NCBI GenBank assembly: GCA_013397865.1
Contig: VZTI01004089.1
Span: 586,935-650,934 of the forward strand
Length of the DNA stretch: 64,000 nucleotides
DNA from: Struthidea cinerea
Taxonomy: Eukaryota > Chordata > Aves > Passeriformes > Corcoracidae
Direction of reading: 5' to 3'
The position numbers were made by a program, and so were the translations under genes. This document shows positions 12,501-27,500 of this stretch, in pieces. The notes beneath the pieces are model-generated. The model was not told the DNA's origin. It did no database searches and was given only the letters and a program-made list of their open reading frames with translations. The number at the start of each line of letters is the position of its first letter. Positions within the stretch are counted from its first letter, which is position 1.

Positions 12501-15500
12501 GTCATGAAGGTTAAGCTACTGCTGATCCAGCTAAAGGAGGTGAAGTTGCAAAAATACATTTTCTGAACCTTGCATCTTTTTAGAGACTGTAGGTATGCTC
12601 TTACTGCACTCAGGGGTCTGTCTGCAACTCACATAGGGATGAGCGTGATAGCTTTAAAATAGGCAGCTCGCACACTGAGCCCAGACAGCTGCTAACACCT
12701 GGGGATCCAGGTGTGTCCTGAGCAGTTAGTCTGGGCAGATGTCCTTGGAGTAATGGAAAATGGTTGGTGTGTCTGTTGGCAGAAGTCACTGTGCTACCCA
12801 CCTTAAAGATAGTTCAGGTGTGTCTATATGAAAATCATGTGGGCAGAGACAGCAAACAGGACAAAAAAACTACCTGAGCACTGTTCTTGATGGCTGACAC
12901 TTTGTGTTCTACATTTCTCTGACGTTCTGAAACCACAGAGTTCTGCAGAGACTTTTCCAGCGGCCCCTGGAACACATTGAACAGATAATTGGCGGATGAG
13001 TAATAATAATAATAGGTGATAGAAACTGAACTGCAAGTTCCAGCACAGAGAGGGAATTCAGAAGCCAGTGTTCAGCCATCTGGAGACTGCTGTAAACACA
13101 CAGACATGTTTAGTTCCACAGATTTGAAAAACATGCAGCTTTAACTTTGAAATCCAAAAGGTGAAAAGGTGTGGGTATACTGCAGACATTAAACATCTAG
13201 TAAATTAAACACAGATTATTAGATTTTTGAAAAAGATCCCTGGCACAAGGCTCTTATAGGAATACATATTACATCCATAAGAGATTAATAAAAACACATT
13301 AGTCTTAAAAATTCTCTCTGGGTTTTAATCATGTAACAATTTCCCAAACGTAAGTTTCATATGTAATTTGAATTATTTTTTTTCTTCAAACAACATAAAA
13401 ATCATCAATGACTTGATAAAATATTGGCTAGAATGTCTTTTGCATTCCATAATTATATGAATTAATGCATTGCATAATTTAAAATACACACATCTGTTTT
13501 GCAAAGAGTAATCTCTTTAAAACCTTTCCTACAGATTAAAGTCTTTGAAGATTAGCTGTGACAGAGAAGTCCCTTATAGCAATGTTTCCAGCAATAGGGC
13601 CACTAATGAAGTTCAAATGTGAGTTTAAAGGGCAACATTTGGCAACCCCTAGTGCACACAAATCACTTCAGTGGAATGAGAGGACAGGATTTGGTCTTAA
13701 AAGCATGTGAGCAGATTAACATGGAGCAGATTAATGAAATGTAATTCATTACCTGCACAGGCATGCTGGCTGCAGCCAATATTCTTCTTTCTTCTCTTAA
13801 GCAGTTTGAGATGATCACTGCTATATGCATGGGATTACCATGATATTTGCCCTGCAAGCACAAGTAAATACAACTCAAAAAAATTCCAGAATGCAGGATG
13901 TCCCTCTGGAAATCACAAGCAATATGATGTATGAGTGTCTATGAGCTACAGATTGGTGTGGGTGGAAAAGAATCCCCTTTTCATGCGCTGGTTCAGCCCT
14001 TCAGGGCAGCATCAGTTAATGCCACCGTCATAAAATATTCTTAACAACGTTCCACAGAGATTATGAAGATACAATTCCGAGATGTGTATCATTTGAAGAT
14101 CAAATTGCTCCTCTGCTAACACAGCTGTTTTGAAAAGGCTTTCCTGTCAGCCTATTCAAGGCACGATTTTATCGCGTCTTCGATTTTCAATAGGATGTTG
14201 CTGCTTAGCATGTAGCACTTCTGCCAACAAAAAAGTTTGTAAGCATATCAATATGGTAATGATGCAAGCAGGAAAGCTTCCTCAGCATAAAGCAGACGAC
14301 TTAAATTTTAATGTCTATGAACAATTTTTCTCTTTCACAAAATAATGTGCCTAAGATGAAGGAATAAGCAACTCTTGTCCCAAGCCAAAGAATCAAAAAA
14401 GTCTGTATTTTTACACCACCATAAATAAAGTGCTGAATTGCTGATGCGTGACTGAGAACTGCGCACAGTTTGAACTAATATTGGTTTATGCTGTATTTAT
14501 CAAATGGGAATGATCGAGGACTCTCAAGCATCTTCTTTTATTGTGACATATTCATTCAGTGTTTCTCAGTATCCTTCATGCCTTTCATTCAGTATCATTC
14601 ATTCAGATACCCTTCATTCAGAGTTCATAGTGTTTGTCCATTCATCAGAATTAATCCATTTAATTTCTTTTCCTGTATGGCTTCCAGTTCTGGACTTACT
14701 CTATTTTCTCCTCTTTGTGATCAGTCTTTATTCTCATCATTCTCATCTTCCTGCCACTCAGAACCTCTTTGATTCTAGCTGTCTCTGAATGGGGCACAAA
14801 TAGTTTATACATACTTTAACTGATGCCATAGCTTCCTTTGATATCTCATACCAATCACTGTGTTAGAAACACAGGGTGTGAATGCATCTGACAGAAATGT
14901 GAACACGTTGCTTCTGTACACAACAACTACCATGGCATTAAACACACCTTTCTAATGCTTCTTACTAAACATTTCCCGAGTGCTCTTGCATGGAATGTGT
15001 AATCTGAAATATGTTTTGACTTCAATTGCAAAGTGAAGAAATACTATATTAAAGATGGTAGTTTTGATCATGGCAACTTGGTTCGAGCTGCTTGGTATTA
15101 AATACCGTGTGTATAGGTATAGACTGAGGTGAAAGATACAGGACTCTTAAAACTAAATAACCAAGCTACCAAGTGTTCCCTTCTAAGGAAGCTTTGACTG
15201 CCATGGCATTGTTAGCAATGAATCTAAACTTTGTTTCTTTGGTTTTTGGAGTCTTTTCAGGACAGGAAAAGTACGTGCCCCACGGTGCAACCAGCGCGCA
15301 CCCAAAGTAGCCCCAGTGCTGTGCCTCCTTTGATGTCCTTAAAAGTAGTTCAGGATGGTACTTTACTCCAGCAACCATCTGTATCAATTACCCTGAGGAA
15401 CAGGAGTTATGAACCTGAGTGTTTTTTAGGAGCTTCTCTGTAAACAAGAAGTGGTGAGTAATACTACCCCAGGACACACTATGCCTCAGACGAAAGACCA

Positions 15501-18500
15501 AGCACTCCCTCCCTGCCTGCTCCTTCCTGGGCAGTGAGAGGAGACTTGATTAAGGATGCAGTGCTGATTTCCATGTCAAATAACAGTGCCAAAGATCTGT
15601 CACTACGCATTTCTCCCTGACAGCTCCATGGCTGTAAGGACAGTAACTACGCTGTTGCTGCACACTTCCTTCAACACCACTGCACTTCAGGTCCAGTAAT
15701 ATATTCACAGTCCCCTTTCCTGGGCATATTCCCAGTCTCTCTCTCCATAGTGTCAGGATGTAGCTCTGGGAAGGGAATACAGAAATGTGGGAAATGGCTG
15801 TGATCTTCCTGCAAAGGACTGAGTGGGGTGTCATGTGGAACTGAGGTCCAACAGCAACAGCCAGGGCAAATTAACTGCTGCAAAGAGTGGCTGTGCTCCT
15901 GGCTGTACTCCAGCCCAGTGCCTGACTCCTTAGGGAGCCAATCCAGGTTGCTAGCTGGGATGGAAACGACTCATGTTTTGTTACTAATTGGATTTTCTGC
16001 TCTTTGGTGGACTGAAACTGCTCAGCAAAGGATGAGTTTATTGTTAAGGACGAGCACATGTGAGGTCAGAGGGGGGGAAGAGTCCTGCCTTGTTTCAGCT
16101 GTTATCACTAAGCCTGTCTCATCCATCTATACCTCGATTAGAGGGGAAAACAGTCCTGTTATTAATAGGCTTGGGATGAAAGCTGTGAGGAGAAATCTGC
16201 CACTGGTGTAAGTCTACTGATACAGCACATTAATTCCTCTGCTAATTTCTGCTTGTGGCTCTTATTTCTTCTTGGGAGTAAAACAGGGTTTCACCTTCCC
16301 CCTAGGTGGCCAGTAAGTGACCATGCCACACGTGGGTACCTGAAGCTACAAAGCCTGAGGAGTGTTTAGTCCTGGCTTCCTGCTGCCCAACAGAATTCTG
16401 GCACTGCTAGGGTTTAAAGGAGTCAAACAAAAGCTATTTAACCAAGTCAAGAATAAATAAATATCCTCTCTTGGAGCTGGAAAAATGCATTTGGGTAGAA
16501 GAGGCTCTTAAAAAAAAATTCTGACAGTGGGATGTGTTAAAATTCCCCACAAAGGATGCTGGTTATTAGGGACTTTCCTGGCGTTTCTAGACACTATTCA
16601 TATGCAAAACTTTCAAAAACTCTTTCTTTCTCTCCTTTTTTTTTGTTTCATCAAGAGAAACCTATCTGAATCAAGAGATGGAGTGGAAATTTACTTTTTT
16701 GCCCCTTTCTTTCTTCTCTAACTCACAGAGCTGTAGAAACAAGTTGGGTCCATAGCGATTCCCGTACTTATGTCTGGCTGGTGGTTCTTCAACTTGATTC
16801 AGTTTGAGTAGATGCCAAGAAGGTCAACAGAGAGCTGTCACTTGTGCTCCTGGAGCAGCCCCTTTTGCAGTAAGGGAGCAGATGAATTGCAACTGATCCG
16901 TAATAAATTGATAAATAAATTGTAACACTAAATATCTCAAGAACTACAATAATTATTAAATAACAATAGCTACTGAAAGTCACAATAACCATGTGTTTGA
17001 CTCTGGAAAAAATAATAACACTAAAAATTTTCTGCCTGTGTTTTATACTTCTCAGCTGTAATTACACTTTGGGATGCAGCACTTGGTATTCCATTATTAT
17101 TATTCCCCTACTGCCAGCTCTTGTTGTTCTGCACTTCCATTTTGTCTTTGGCTGAGGGCAGAATTTGCTCAACATGACCTTGATTTCTGAATGACTAATT
17201 GAAAATTATCTCCTATCAGCAAAAGAGTAGTATATGTTGGAAAATTAAGGAATTTTAACCAAAAATGGCTTGAGATGGGGCAATCTTAACTTAGTGTGAC
17301 ATGGACACTAGCAGCCACAAGAGGACGAAGAGCGTGGATTCTGTAGTTGTGCAATTGTATTAATAAGTTTAAATATTTAAGGAGAAGATTTATAATTGTC
17401 TTTTGACAAATACCAACACAGAGAAATTGAGGATTCGCTTTTCTTCTTTCAAATCAAAATGCCTGCTAATGTTACTGTAATTTTGTTGTTCACAGAAGTT
17501 TTCTTTCTCCTCTCTTCTGTTCCAATGAGGTCTTGCCATGTCAGGAGTTACAACAAACAACAAATGATCTTATTTGGACTGGCTTCTTCTCAAGAACTAC
17601 CAGCATGATGCTAAATTTAAGCAAACAGGGGAACTTGAACTTTCATTCTGAACAGGTGACAATCTTCTGTGAATGCTGATGACATTTCCTTGGAGAAAAC
17701 CTTCCTACCACCACCCGGAATGCACTCTTTCTACTCCAGGGACATCTGTTATGACAGTATCACGGAGAAAAACAAAGAGGCATTCCTGCAAAAACAGTTT
17801 GTACGTTATAGCATGCAGAGTTTATGCCCTTTAGCCAAATTTTAAAACACCTTGAACTATTTGGAGTATGTTAAAGGTGCATGAAACAGTGGCTGGGGAA
17901 ATGCCAGGTTTGATTCTGTAAATTGCAAGGTCATGGAGAAACTTTAAAATACGTTTTATGACATTTTAAAATACATGTGCTTTCAAAAAGAACACCAAAC
18001 AACTGTCAGTTTTAGTATCTGGAATTTACTGCTTACTCTGACAGGAATGAAGAAATCTAGACAAGAGTCATTCTCTTGCTCTTCTTCCCATTTCTTAAAT
18101 TTTTCAAATTTTAGCTGATTTTCCTGTGGGCAGGTCCATCACAAAGTGGGTCACTCCCAGCCACACTAACACTGACTGCTTTTCATGTGTCAAAGGTTTC
18201 TGTACACACCTATCAGTGAATTCTGGATGTACACTACATGAGCAGCTGGCTCTGTTTTCAGTGGTTAAAGCAGGGGATTAGGTGTTAGTTGGTCTCTGCT
18301 TGTAATGTAGAAGGATGTGCTGTGAAACCTTTAGAAAGTCAATCAGGGGTTTGCCTGGTAATCTCCGTGTTTTCAAGGTGGCCTTAAAAAAGGACTTGAG
18401 TAGGTTTTGGTGCTTTCCAGTTCTGAAAATTGCTTCAGAATTTGATCGGGCTTTCTCTTATTTTCTCTTTTTCCTTTCCTTTTTATTTTTTCCTTTTTAA

Positions 18501-21500
18501 CTCTCAAAACCATCAGCTGTATTTCTTCTCATTTCTGCTAGAAAAAACCTTCTTGAGCCTTTTAATTCTGTGCAATAGGAGATTTACTTGGAGGCAAGCA
18601 AGCATTAGCTAGTATGACCATTGAAGTGTTTGTTCATATTGAATGAATATTTAAAGAAGCTGATGGAAGGCAGGAGAGATAGGAAACAGCAATACAAAGT
18701 CAAGCAAAAATACATTTCCTTCCCTATTGCTAACTTGTGAAATGATTATTTTATTAAGTCTGATACTAAGCATCTTTCTGGGTAAGCAAATACCTCATCT
18801 TTCATAAAATCAAAAACAGGGAGAAAAACCCCCTTTAGTCTATAATTTTATTTGTTTGGAAGAAAGAAAGATTTGGTTTAGTTGTGTATCTCGAATGTGT
18901 GCGTGGGAAGGCATAGCTGTACATACCTATTTCCCGTTTTCACCTTCAAATATGACAAATACCACTTGGCCTTGATTTGTTTTCTACCTTTGTTTATGCA
19001 TCCAGGCAGAAAGTCTAATGAAGACAATAGCAGAATACAAAGAAAGAGTCGGTCCTTGTGTCAGCCTGACAAAGGTTAAGTGCTTGGGAGTTTTTTGAAA
19101 GCTTGTACTTAAACAGGCAGTATTCTTACTGAGAAATCTTCTTCTACTAGAAAGATGTCTCTGTTTTATCTAGGTCTTTAAGAGGAAGTACCTGCAACAC
19201 TATCTATTTAGACTGCTCTTGTTGTACTTTTATTTTTAGATTTCCCCTTCCCCTCTCAAAATATGTGAGAGAACTTAAAGGGGACCTCATTGTTTTAGAA
19301 AACTCCTATGATGTGCGGGAAGTCCTAGTAAACAGGTCTGTGTAGTCTGGTAGTTTTCTCATAGTGTATGATGCATAACTTCCAGAAGATCATAATTTCT
19401 TTAGGGCATGCACAACCAAATTGCAGTAGGCAAAGCTGTAAAAGCACAGTGAATGAGCTGTGAAGGCAGAGGTCTTCTTATCCACCCCTCAAATTCCACT
19501 GCTGAGTCCCTCCCAGCAGCCACTAAAACCACTCAAGGAATAGTCTATAGAAACAGCAGATTTCTGAGCAGGTAAGGGTGAGGAACAGCTACGGAAAATA
19601 CATTTCTGTAGAAATCACCATCAGACAGTAGAACTGTACAGACAGGGAGGAATGAATAATGTAGTGATGCTTTTTATTTGAGGTTCATTTGAGGATAAAT
19701 AACTTCTTGTTTAAATGAGATTTATTTGAAAGTAAATAAAAATACCGTGTTCCCTATGAAAAAGGGTAAAACATCAGAGGACAGAGAGGACCGATCCCCA
19801 CATCCCCCTCCTCCTCTGGGCACAAAGACCTGAGTATTATTAACTAATCTCTCAGGCAGATGTTCAACTGCAACTGGGCTCTTAATACTTCAGAACGAAC
19901 AAAGCCCACAGGAGGTTATTTAGTTTGCTTGTATTTTTACTTCTGTCTGTAAGTTAACTCTTATGAATTCTACAAAAACAAACTGAAACATTATAAACTT
20001 TTTAGGGTTGTGTTCTTTAAATAGTAACTAGAACCCCCGAAATATTTTACTTCTAACAAGTAACCTTTTCCAGTCTTGTATCAATCATTTTTAAAAACCT
20101 TTATCAGCTGACATGCAGTCACCAGGCTGCAGTTGCTAGGGGCAGACACCTAGCTGCTTTAGCAAACAGACTTCTGTCTGGGGTTTCCCATTTGCACGCC
20201 AAAATTTTCTGTAAACAGCTTTAATGGTTGTACGGAAAAACTCACTGGGAGCAGTCTAATACAATCTGAATTGTGTTAGACAGCAGGACACGCTGGTTCA
20301 GAACACATGTCCTACTTTAGCTTGTTGAGTTTTTGATCTGGCAGGCTGCACGAGTGCTAAACACGTGTAAATAACATTTTGAAATGGATCTTCCGTGGTT
20401 TATTAGGAACTTTCTCTGTTTTGTTCCATTCTCACCCTTTTGTAAGCTTTAACGGGAAACTGCAACTTAAACATCAATGGCTGTTTCCACTCTTTGCAAC
20501 TGTTTCTCAGCACAGGGCTTATTAGAATTGTTTGTCGAGCACCAACTGGAATGTCCTGTTTCAGATCTAATGCTATTTTGTCCACTTTCTTTGATGTACT
20601 GAAATAAATAATCTTATGATTCCTCATGCATGTTCCTTTCTGGTACAGAGGCTTTTGTAAACAGTCACTTGAACTAGGGAACCTTTACATGTTCATTTAG
20701 TTCTATCTGGAGAAGCACAGTCATGTTCAGGTCCCATTGCAGATGGAAACAAACTGGGCATTATAACCAAGAACATGACACAGAATCAGGAATGCATCAC
20801 TGTGTTACCGTTTTAAGTAGCATCATGTAAAGATGTATTTGTTTGTACTACATAGAAACGGTGAATGTTACATGGAAAGAATTGCCCTAATGTCAATATA
20901 TGTTGTTTTAGATGACAGAAGATACTTTCAGATGCTATTCCAGACCTTTCCATAAAAACAGCCAGAGCTGTGTAGGAGAAAGTAATGTAACTAAAGTAAT
21001 ATTTCCCAACTACTTATTATAACTTCCAAAAGCTTGTTTTTATATAACTGGTGAATCAGCAGCTCTGGTGCTTCTGCCTGACCTCTCCCTTTGTAAGCAG
21101 ACCCCAAGGTGTTAATGGTGTGTGTGCCCACAGACCTGCTCATTCTGGCATAATCCCATTGCCCTCCCTCCCCTCATCTTAGGCTCTAGCAGGGCTGGGG
21201 AGTAGGTGAAGTTCACCAATACTGGAGAATCTGCTGTGAGAATTAGATGAATTTCATGAATATACATAATTTACAGCAAATTGTTCCCCAGAGCACACAG
21301 TATACTCATTAACTCAGGCTTCGGTGGTAAATGAGCAGAGCAGCCCTTCTTATTCCTGAAATCTGTTATTTCACTTTTATAAAGGAAGATTTATGTAATC
21401 AAATTTCACCCCGAATACCACAAACAGTGAAGTGACACAGATGCATGTTGCCATTAATGAGAAGGGATTGCTTTCAGAAGTTATCTTGAGACTAGAACAT

Positions 21501-24500
21501 AAATAAGGGCTTCAGTTATGAGTAGGGTGATTCTGGGAATTTCTGCTTTTGCCCTGATGGGGTTGTCCTGCACCCATCACAGAGCATAGCACAGACAGTG
21601 GCTCTTCCTGAGAGCTCATCTGAACCCACACTTGGGCCAGGCTGCACTCCACGGAGCTACTTCTTGTCTAGCAAGCACCTGAGGAGTGCTCCAGGTTTCC
21701 AGCTTGGAGTGTATGGGGGGAAGGACATCCCTGAGGTGAACAGGCAGTTGCCCATCAGCATCATTCCTAAATGGAGCAGTGGGACACTGCGGCACAGTGC
21801 CCATCTCTGATTCCCAGGCTCCTCTGAGCCTCCCCTGCCCTGGCTCTCTGAGTGCACTGCAGCCTGGCTGCTCTCCCCCAACCCAGGATTTTGGCATGTG
21901 AGTCAGGAATGTGGACAGTGCCTGTCTTCCATGAGAGTCTCTGCATTTCACCAGTCATCTCGGCACTAAACCTCCTCGTGTATTGCACAGGAGCTTACAT
22001 CAGGGACAAGTACACTGTCACATAAAAACATTCCTTCTGAAAGCTAGGATGTAATTGTCCACGGGCCAAGGTCATGCAGACTCTTACTTCTGCAATTTGG
22101 TTTCTAGAAGTGCTAGGCAGCTCTTCAAAGCTTAACATCTGCCCTTTACATTTTGTTGTCATAACAACAGCACAAACCATCTCCTAGTGACTAATCTGCT
22201 TTGCTTTTCTCCACCTAGATTTTAAGGAGAAAGAACCATCGGCATAGTTTCCCTGCTCTTTCCCCACTGCCTCTGAACATTTTCTCCCTTTTCCCTTTCC
22301 AAAACTGCTGCTGAGGGGAGCAGGAGCTCTGTAGGAAGATGGACAGAGAATTTAACCTTAGAAAGTGACTGTGCTGTTCTGTCTCCCACTGAAGAGCACA
22401 GCAACAAAAGGCTGCTCTGCTATAAAAATGAATCCAATTTACTGACTAGAGAAGTAATAATAATGTAAGAAGCAAATATGAAGGATTTCAACCTAAAATG
22501 CTGACCCTGATTTTAATACAATATGTGCATTTATACCAGATTAATGTCAAGAAGGAGAGATGTTTCAGTGAAAGCAAGAAATAGAGAAGCAAATTACAGA
22601 GAGCTAGCAGTGACCACAGCTGCTTAGCCAAGTTTCTCAACACTATTTTCAAGTGCTTATAACTTTTTCAAATTACATATTCCCTGACCGGTGTTTCTTT
22701 TTGCCTGCAGATCATTTTGGAAATGTAAGCAGACTAAGCAGGAATGCCATGTTCCATAGTTATTTCTCTAATGGTGAGAGAATAGGGATGGTCCCTGTGT
22801 TCTAAAAGCAGGGGTGCCAGGCAGACCCACCTTCCTGCTTGGACTTCTGTGCTTTGCCCTTCACAACCCCCAAGGGTACCCAAAACTTTGTATTGCAACT
22901 GAGGCAGGAAAATTCTCTCTTCTTTCACTATTTCCATTCTTATTTTCACAGAGCAACTAACATATTTATGTAAAGATGTTTCAGTTAACAGTCAGAATGG
23001 AAGACTTGCTCAATTTTACAACAAAAATCTCAGAGAGGTTTTTCAGGTGAGGTGTGCTTGGCTGTGGTGCTGGAGACTCCTAGACATACTGCTCTCCAGA
23101 CTCAGTAACAGCACCAGGAATCTTGATCCTAAGGAGTCCTTGTCTGTCTAGAAAACAGCTGCACAGGCCACTTATGAAGTGGGCATTGCTTCCTCTTCTA
23201 AGGCTGCTCTTCACTAACCATCCAGTTGTATTTCTCATTAAACATTGGTCTCTCATTTTGTGTTTTGTCAAGAACTGCAGATTGCTTTTGAGTATCTTTT
23301 GTGTGTTCTCTAATTGAATTTCTTTTTTATTATTGCTATTGTCAACAGTGTTTAGGAACCTTTACCACAGCCCAGCATACTATGCTGTGTGCATAGTGAT
23401 AAGTGCTGGTTTCCAGCATTATCTATTTTGTCAAGTATTACTCAATAGGGTAATGCAGTCTGGCACAAAATAATGAACAAACGTTGTACTCAGATCACGT
23501 ATTGAGGCTGGACAGCCTCGTGTGTGTGCACGATGCACATGGGTCTGTACATCTGTGTGTGGTTCAGAGGGGAAGGAAGAGGAGGGAACTGTGAAATTTC
23601 TAAGAAGTGCTTGCACTAGAGAGTGAAGCAGAGATAAAGGTGGGCTCATGGTAACTAACCTTCAGAGAAAGTACAACCAACACTGTTCACAGAGTCACCA
23701 GATAGGAAAAGATGCTTATGAAAGCAGCTTCCTCCTCTATTTAGGAACCCAGTCTTTCTTTCATCAGTCGGTGAAAAATCTCATTAGTTTTAGAGTGTAC
23801 CATTCCAGCCTCCCTTTCCCTGGGTGGTATGTTGGGAGAAAACAGACCATGGCATTCTACTCTGTACATCAGTCATGTTTTTCTGGTGGTGTCTCATGAA
23901 ACTGTCACAAACTAGCTCAAATTGCAAGAGTTAGGTATCTGCAAGGACTTCCAGCTGTGGGTGGGAAGCCAAATGCCCATTTCCAATCTTCTCATGTATT
24001 CAGCAATAAGATGCAACCAGTGCTGCATTAAAAAAATATTAGACCCATAATTAGATAATTTGCATACTCAGACTTAAGAACATTACAGAAGACACTGTCC
24101 ATGCTATGCGTCATGTTCAGTCCATTAATAACACTTGACAGTTGATAACAAGGATAGGCTGTCAGCTGGTTTCAACTACCATAGCATTTCTTTACTGATG
24201 GACTTACCCAACCAGCGAAGAAATAATTTTAATAGCTGAAGCAGGAGACTGCCTGCACAGCTCTACGGAACATGCAGCCCACACTTTGGCTGAAAATGTA
24301 TTAATCTTCTATAATCTTTAACTTAAAAGTTGTAACCTGGTGCTTTACACAAAAGTCAAAAATACACTGTTACAGATTTCTTAAGACAGTTTAAGTTATT
24401 TGTCTTATCCAATAATAACAACCCTCAAACACTGCAAGAGCCTGGTTCTCCTCCAGCCTATTCTAATAATTTTGGAAATCAGAATATAGACTGTGGGTGA

Positions 24501-27500
24501 TAGTGTTAAAGATCAAGAAAAGCTGCAACAGTGAAAGTGCCATCCAGTTTTTGGTGGTTTGCACATGTATTTTGAAAGTGAATGGGTAGCTTTGTGTCTA
24601 AATCCAGGTTATCTGCTGTCTTGATGCAATGAAGAAAGGTCAACATTATTGGTGATGGACAGAGCTTCTGGGTGGGTTTTTTTTGCCTGCCTGGAAACAT
24701 TCTACTGCAATGCTCAAGTTTCAAATCCCTTTTTATAAGCAGTATAATTCCAGCATCACATATGTCCTCTCAAGGGGTTCATAACACTGTTCAGCTGTAA
24801 TGGGAATGCCTGAGCATTTTGGCTTGTTCTGGAATTGTGACTCAGACCCTAGCACCTGAGAAACCATTGAATCACAGATCACTCAAAACTCCCCTCCTCT
24901 TGCCTTTCTGGAATAAGCCTCCTTTGCTTTGTGCTCTTCCTGAAGCATGATATCATTTCCAAACGTGGCAGGACTTGAAGGAAAGGGTTTTCATTCGGGC
25001 CATTTTCACACTGGTTATTACCTGAACTCGTGTGTTCACCCAAGGCCTGATTGCTTGGCGTGGTGTGCCCAGTTTGGCAGAGCACACAGAGCTGATGCCT
25101 CAAGTTTTGGTAAAAAATTTAAAATAAAGGGTGCAAAGAGCAGAAGGAACAACAAGAGGCTGTAATTTTATAGAGCTTGTATGTAAATATATACTAGTCC
25201 TTCTGCCTGTGCACATTGTGATGGAATAATCACAAATGCACTGTCTTTTAAGCCAGGGATACACCAGTGCAACTGCTTGGCCTGGAATGCTCTTTCCACG
25301 CATATGCCACTGTGGAAGAATCCTTTACTAAGGTGAGAGAGCTTTGTGGTAAAGCGTGCCAAGACCATTACGGAAATAACAGGATTTCTGCAGTTCAGTA
25401 AATTTGGTTTTTGAAGAGTACTGAAATTATGAAAAGTGCTGCTTCAAAAACCAGAAAAGAAACAAAAAGTGACTTTATTTTTAAATTACAGGAGGCTGCT
25501 TGCATAACGTAGGATGAAAAAGTGGTAGCAATGGAAACAGTGTCATATTTTTAAGAGGCCACCACTAGGGATAAAGAGTAGAAAGACACAGCCATAAAGA
25601 GAACAAAATAATTGACGAAGTCATGCTAAGATTTTCCAGGCCAGTGTGTGTGTATGTATATATGTCTCAAATAAAGAAAATGTTTTGCAAGCAATGTAAT
25701 TATCATTTAAGTACTTATGGAAAACACCATCAAAGAAGAGAAAAACCCCCAAACTTTCATTAAACTCAATGGCATATCTGCTTTATGCAGAAGACAGATA
25801 GATGTCAGGAAGTAGGTGACTAATGAAGTGGAACTCTGAGAATCCTTGCCTTAGATGAACAATTATTACAGAAACATTCAGCCAATCAAAATAAATATCA
25901 TTTTGCAGAAGCCTAACGGTAAATCCTTCAAGTAATTCATAACAAATAATCCCAGAAAAGCATAAAACAGCGAGCATGCTAATGATTTACAGGGGTTCCT
26001 TTTTCATGGTGCTGCCTTAAGCCCCAAGCATGTATTTCATTCCATAGTTAAATATCTGTAGGTGTCTGAAAGGTGGTAATTACATTTGTAATAAACATGA
26101 GCACTGTACAGTCTTATTTGTAAGAGCTCAGTGAAACACAGATATGCACAGAGCTAAGAAGTCACAGCATTTGTATCCAAGCTGCATGCATTGAAATAGG
26201 AATTACTGTGCCACAGACAGATAGTGGAATTGTTACTTTGAATTATCTTGTGGAAGGCTCAGTCTTCCCATAGCTGCTCGGAGTCTACAGCAATCAGGGC
26301 AGGGCATGGGAACAAACTGCACTCGACAGAGCTCGAGCACTACCTCCAGAGACCAGCGAGAGTGTGCAGTGCAATCTGTCGTTTGAAGTAATGACCCACC
26401 TGCAGCAGCTTCCTGACTCTTTTCAGGTTGTGTATCAAGAGCAGATTCTTCTCCTGCGAAACCCGGTCCAGCTGTTCATCCACTTGTATTATCAAATTCT
26501 GTAAAAGGATCATTGCCATTGCTTCATTGTTGGCTGCAGCCTCCCTAAAGAATCAATGAACAACAACCATGCATGTTTAAAATGTTGTATGATGTGTCAA
26601 TCCAGCAGTACAGAAAATGATAATCTATTCAGAAATCTAGGCAGCAAAAGAAGACTTTAATTATGTGGTGACTTGCATGTAGTTAGAGCTTGTGAATAAT
26701 TGATTTTTATGATTTTGTGAGGTTTTTTTTAATATTCCTGTAGATATGCACCTATAAAAACAGGGTGAAGTGTTAGCACAGACAGTAGAGTCAGCCAGAG
26801 GAGACAACCAGGGTTTTCTAGTCTCTGGTCCAGTGAATATTTAAACACTTCCAGCTCACTTGTCAGAGGAAATGGGGCTTATGCAAACTGTCCCTCTCAC
26901 TCAGTCACACAGATATAATTTCTGAATTTGCTGCCCAGTTTCAGTCAAAGTTGGCAACAGGCTTGAAGTCCAAAAGATAGAATGTTCTTACAAATTTCAT
27001 GGAAATCTGGCAGGTTGGTAGAAGAAAGGAATCCAAATTAGCGCCTCCACTGAGGAAAACGGCAGCAATAACTTGCTCCAGGAGGCAACAGCCAGATGGC
27101 CAGGCAGCAGATACATCTCTTCACACCAGGCACCAGATGAGCCTTCCCCCAGCCAAACTATTTGGGGATACAGGAAGACTCTGAGGCTACTGGTGAAGGG
27201 CATGTAGGGGACACAGGACACAAGCAAAGACAAAGCCAGGCTTTACTGGTTCTGCTGTTCATGGTACAGCTTGGGATGTGCAGGGCAATGGCATCAGTGA
27301 GCAAAACTGAGAAGGAAAAAGTTTGGACAGTATGGCATCCTTGTCCTTGGGATGGCCTCTTTCCTTGCCTCACAAATGGCAGGTGCCTGTTTGAGATACA
27401 CCTCAACTAACTCAAAGTCTGGTAAAAAAGGAGATTTTAATGTTACCCGTGTTGCCACAGACCCATAAATACTGAGCATTAACTGTAAGGGAAGTTTATA

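Larger units (their letters stand above)
13852..26399 (-). other. STAT4: Large STAT4 intron between c2 and c3 (12.5 kb)
   Basis: No homologous exon and no recognisable interspersed repeat was found. Simple-sequence features are a CATTCA-rich stretch (about 14547-14643), a pyrimidine tract (18451-18498) and a short TG/TA run (25643-25664). All open frames here are short and family-less. Confidence 0.8.
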
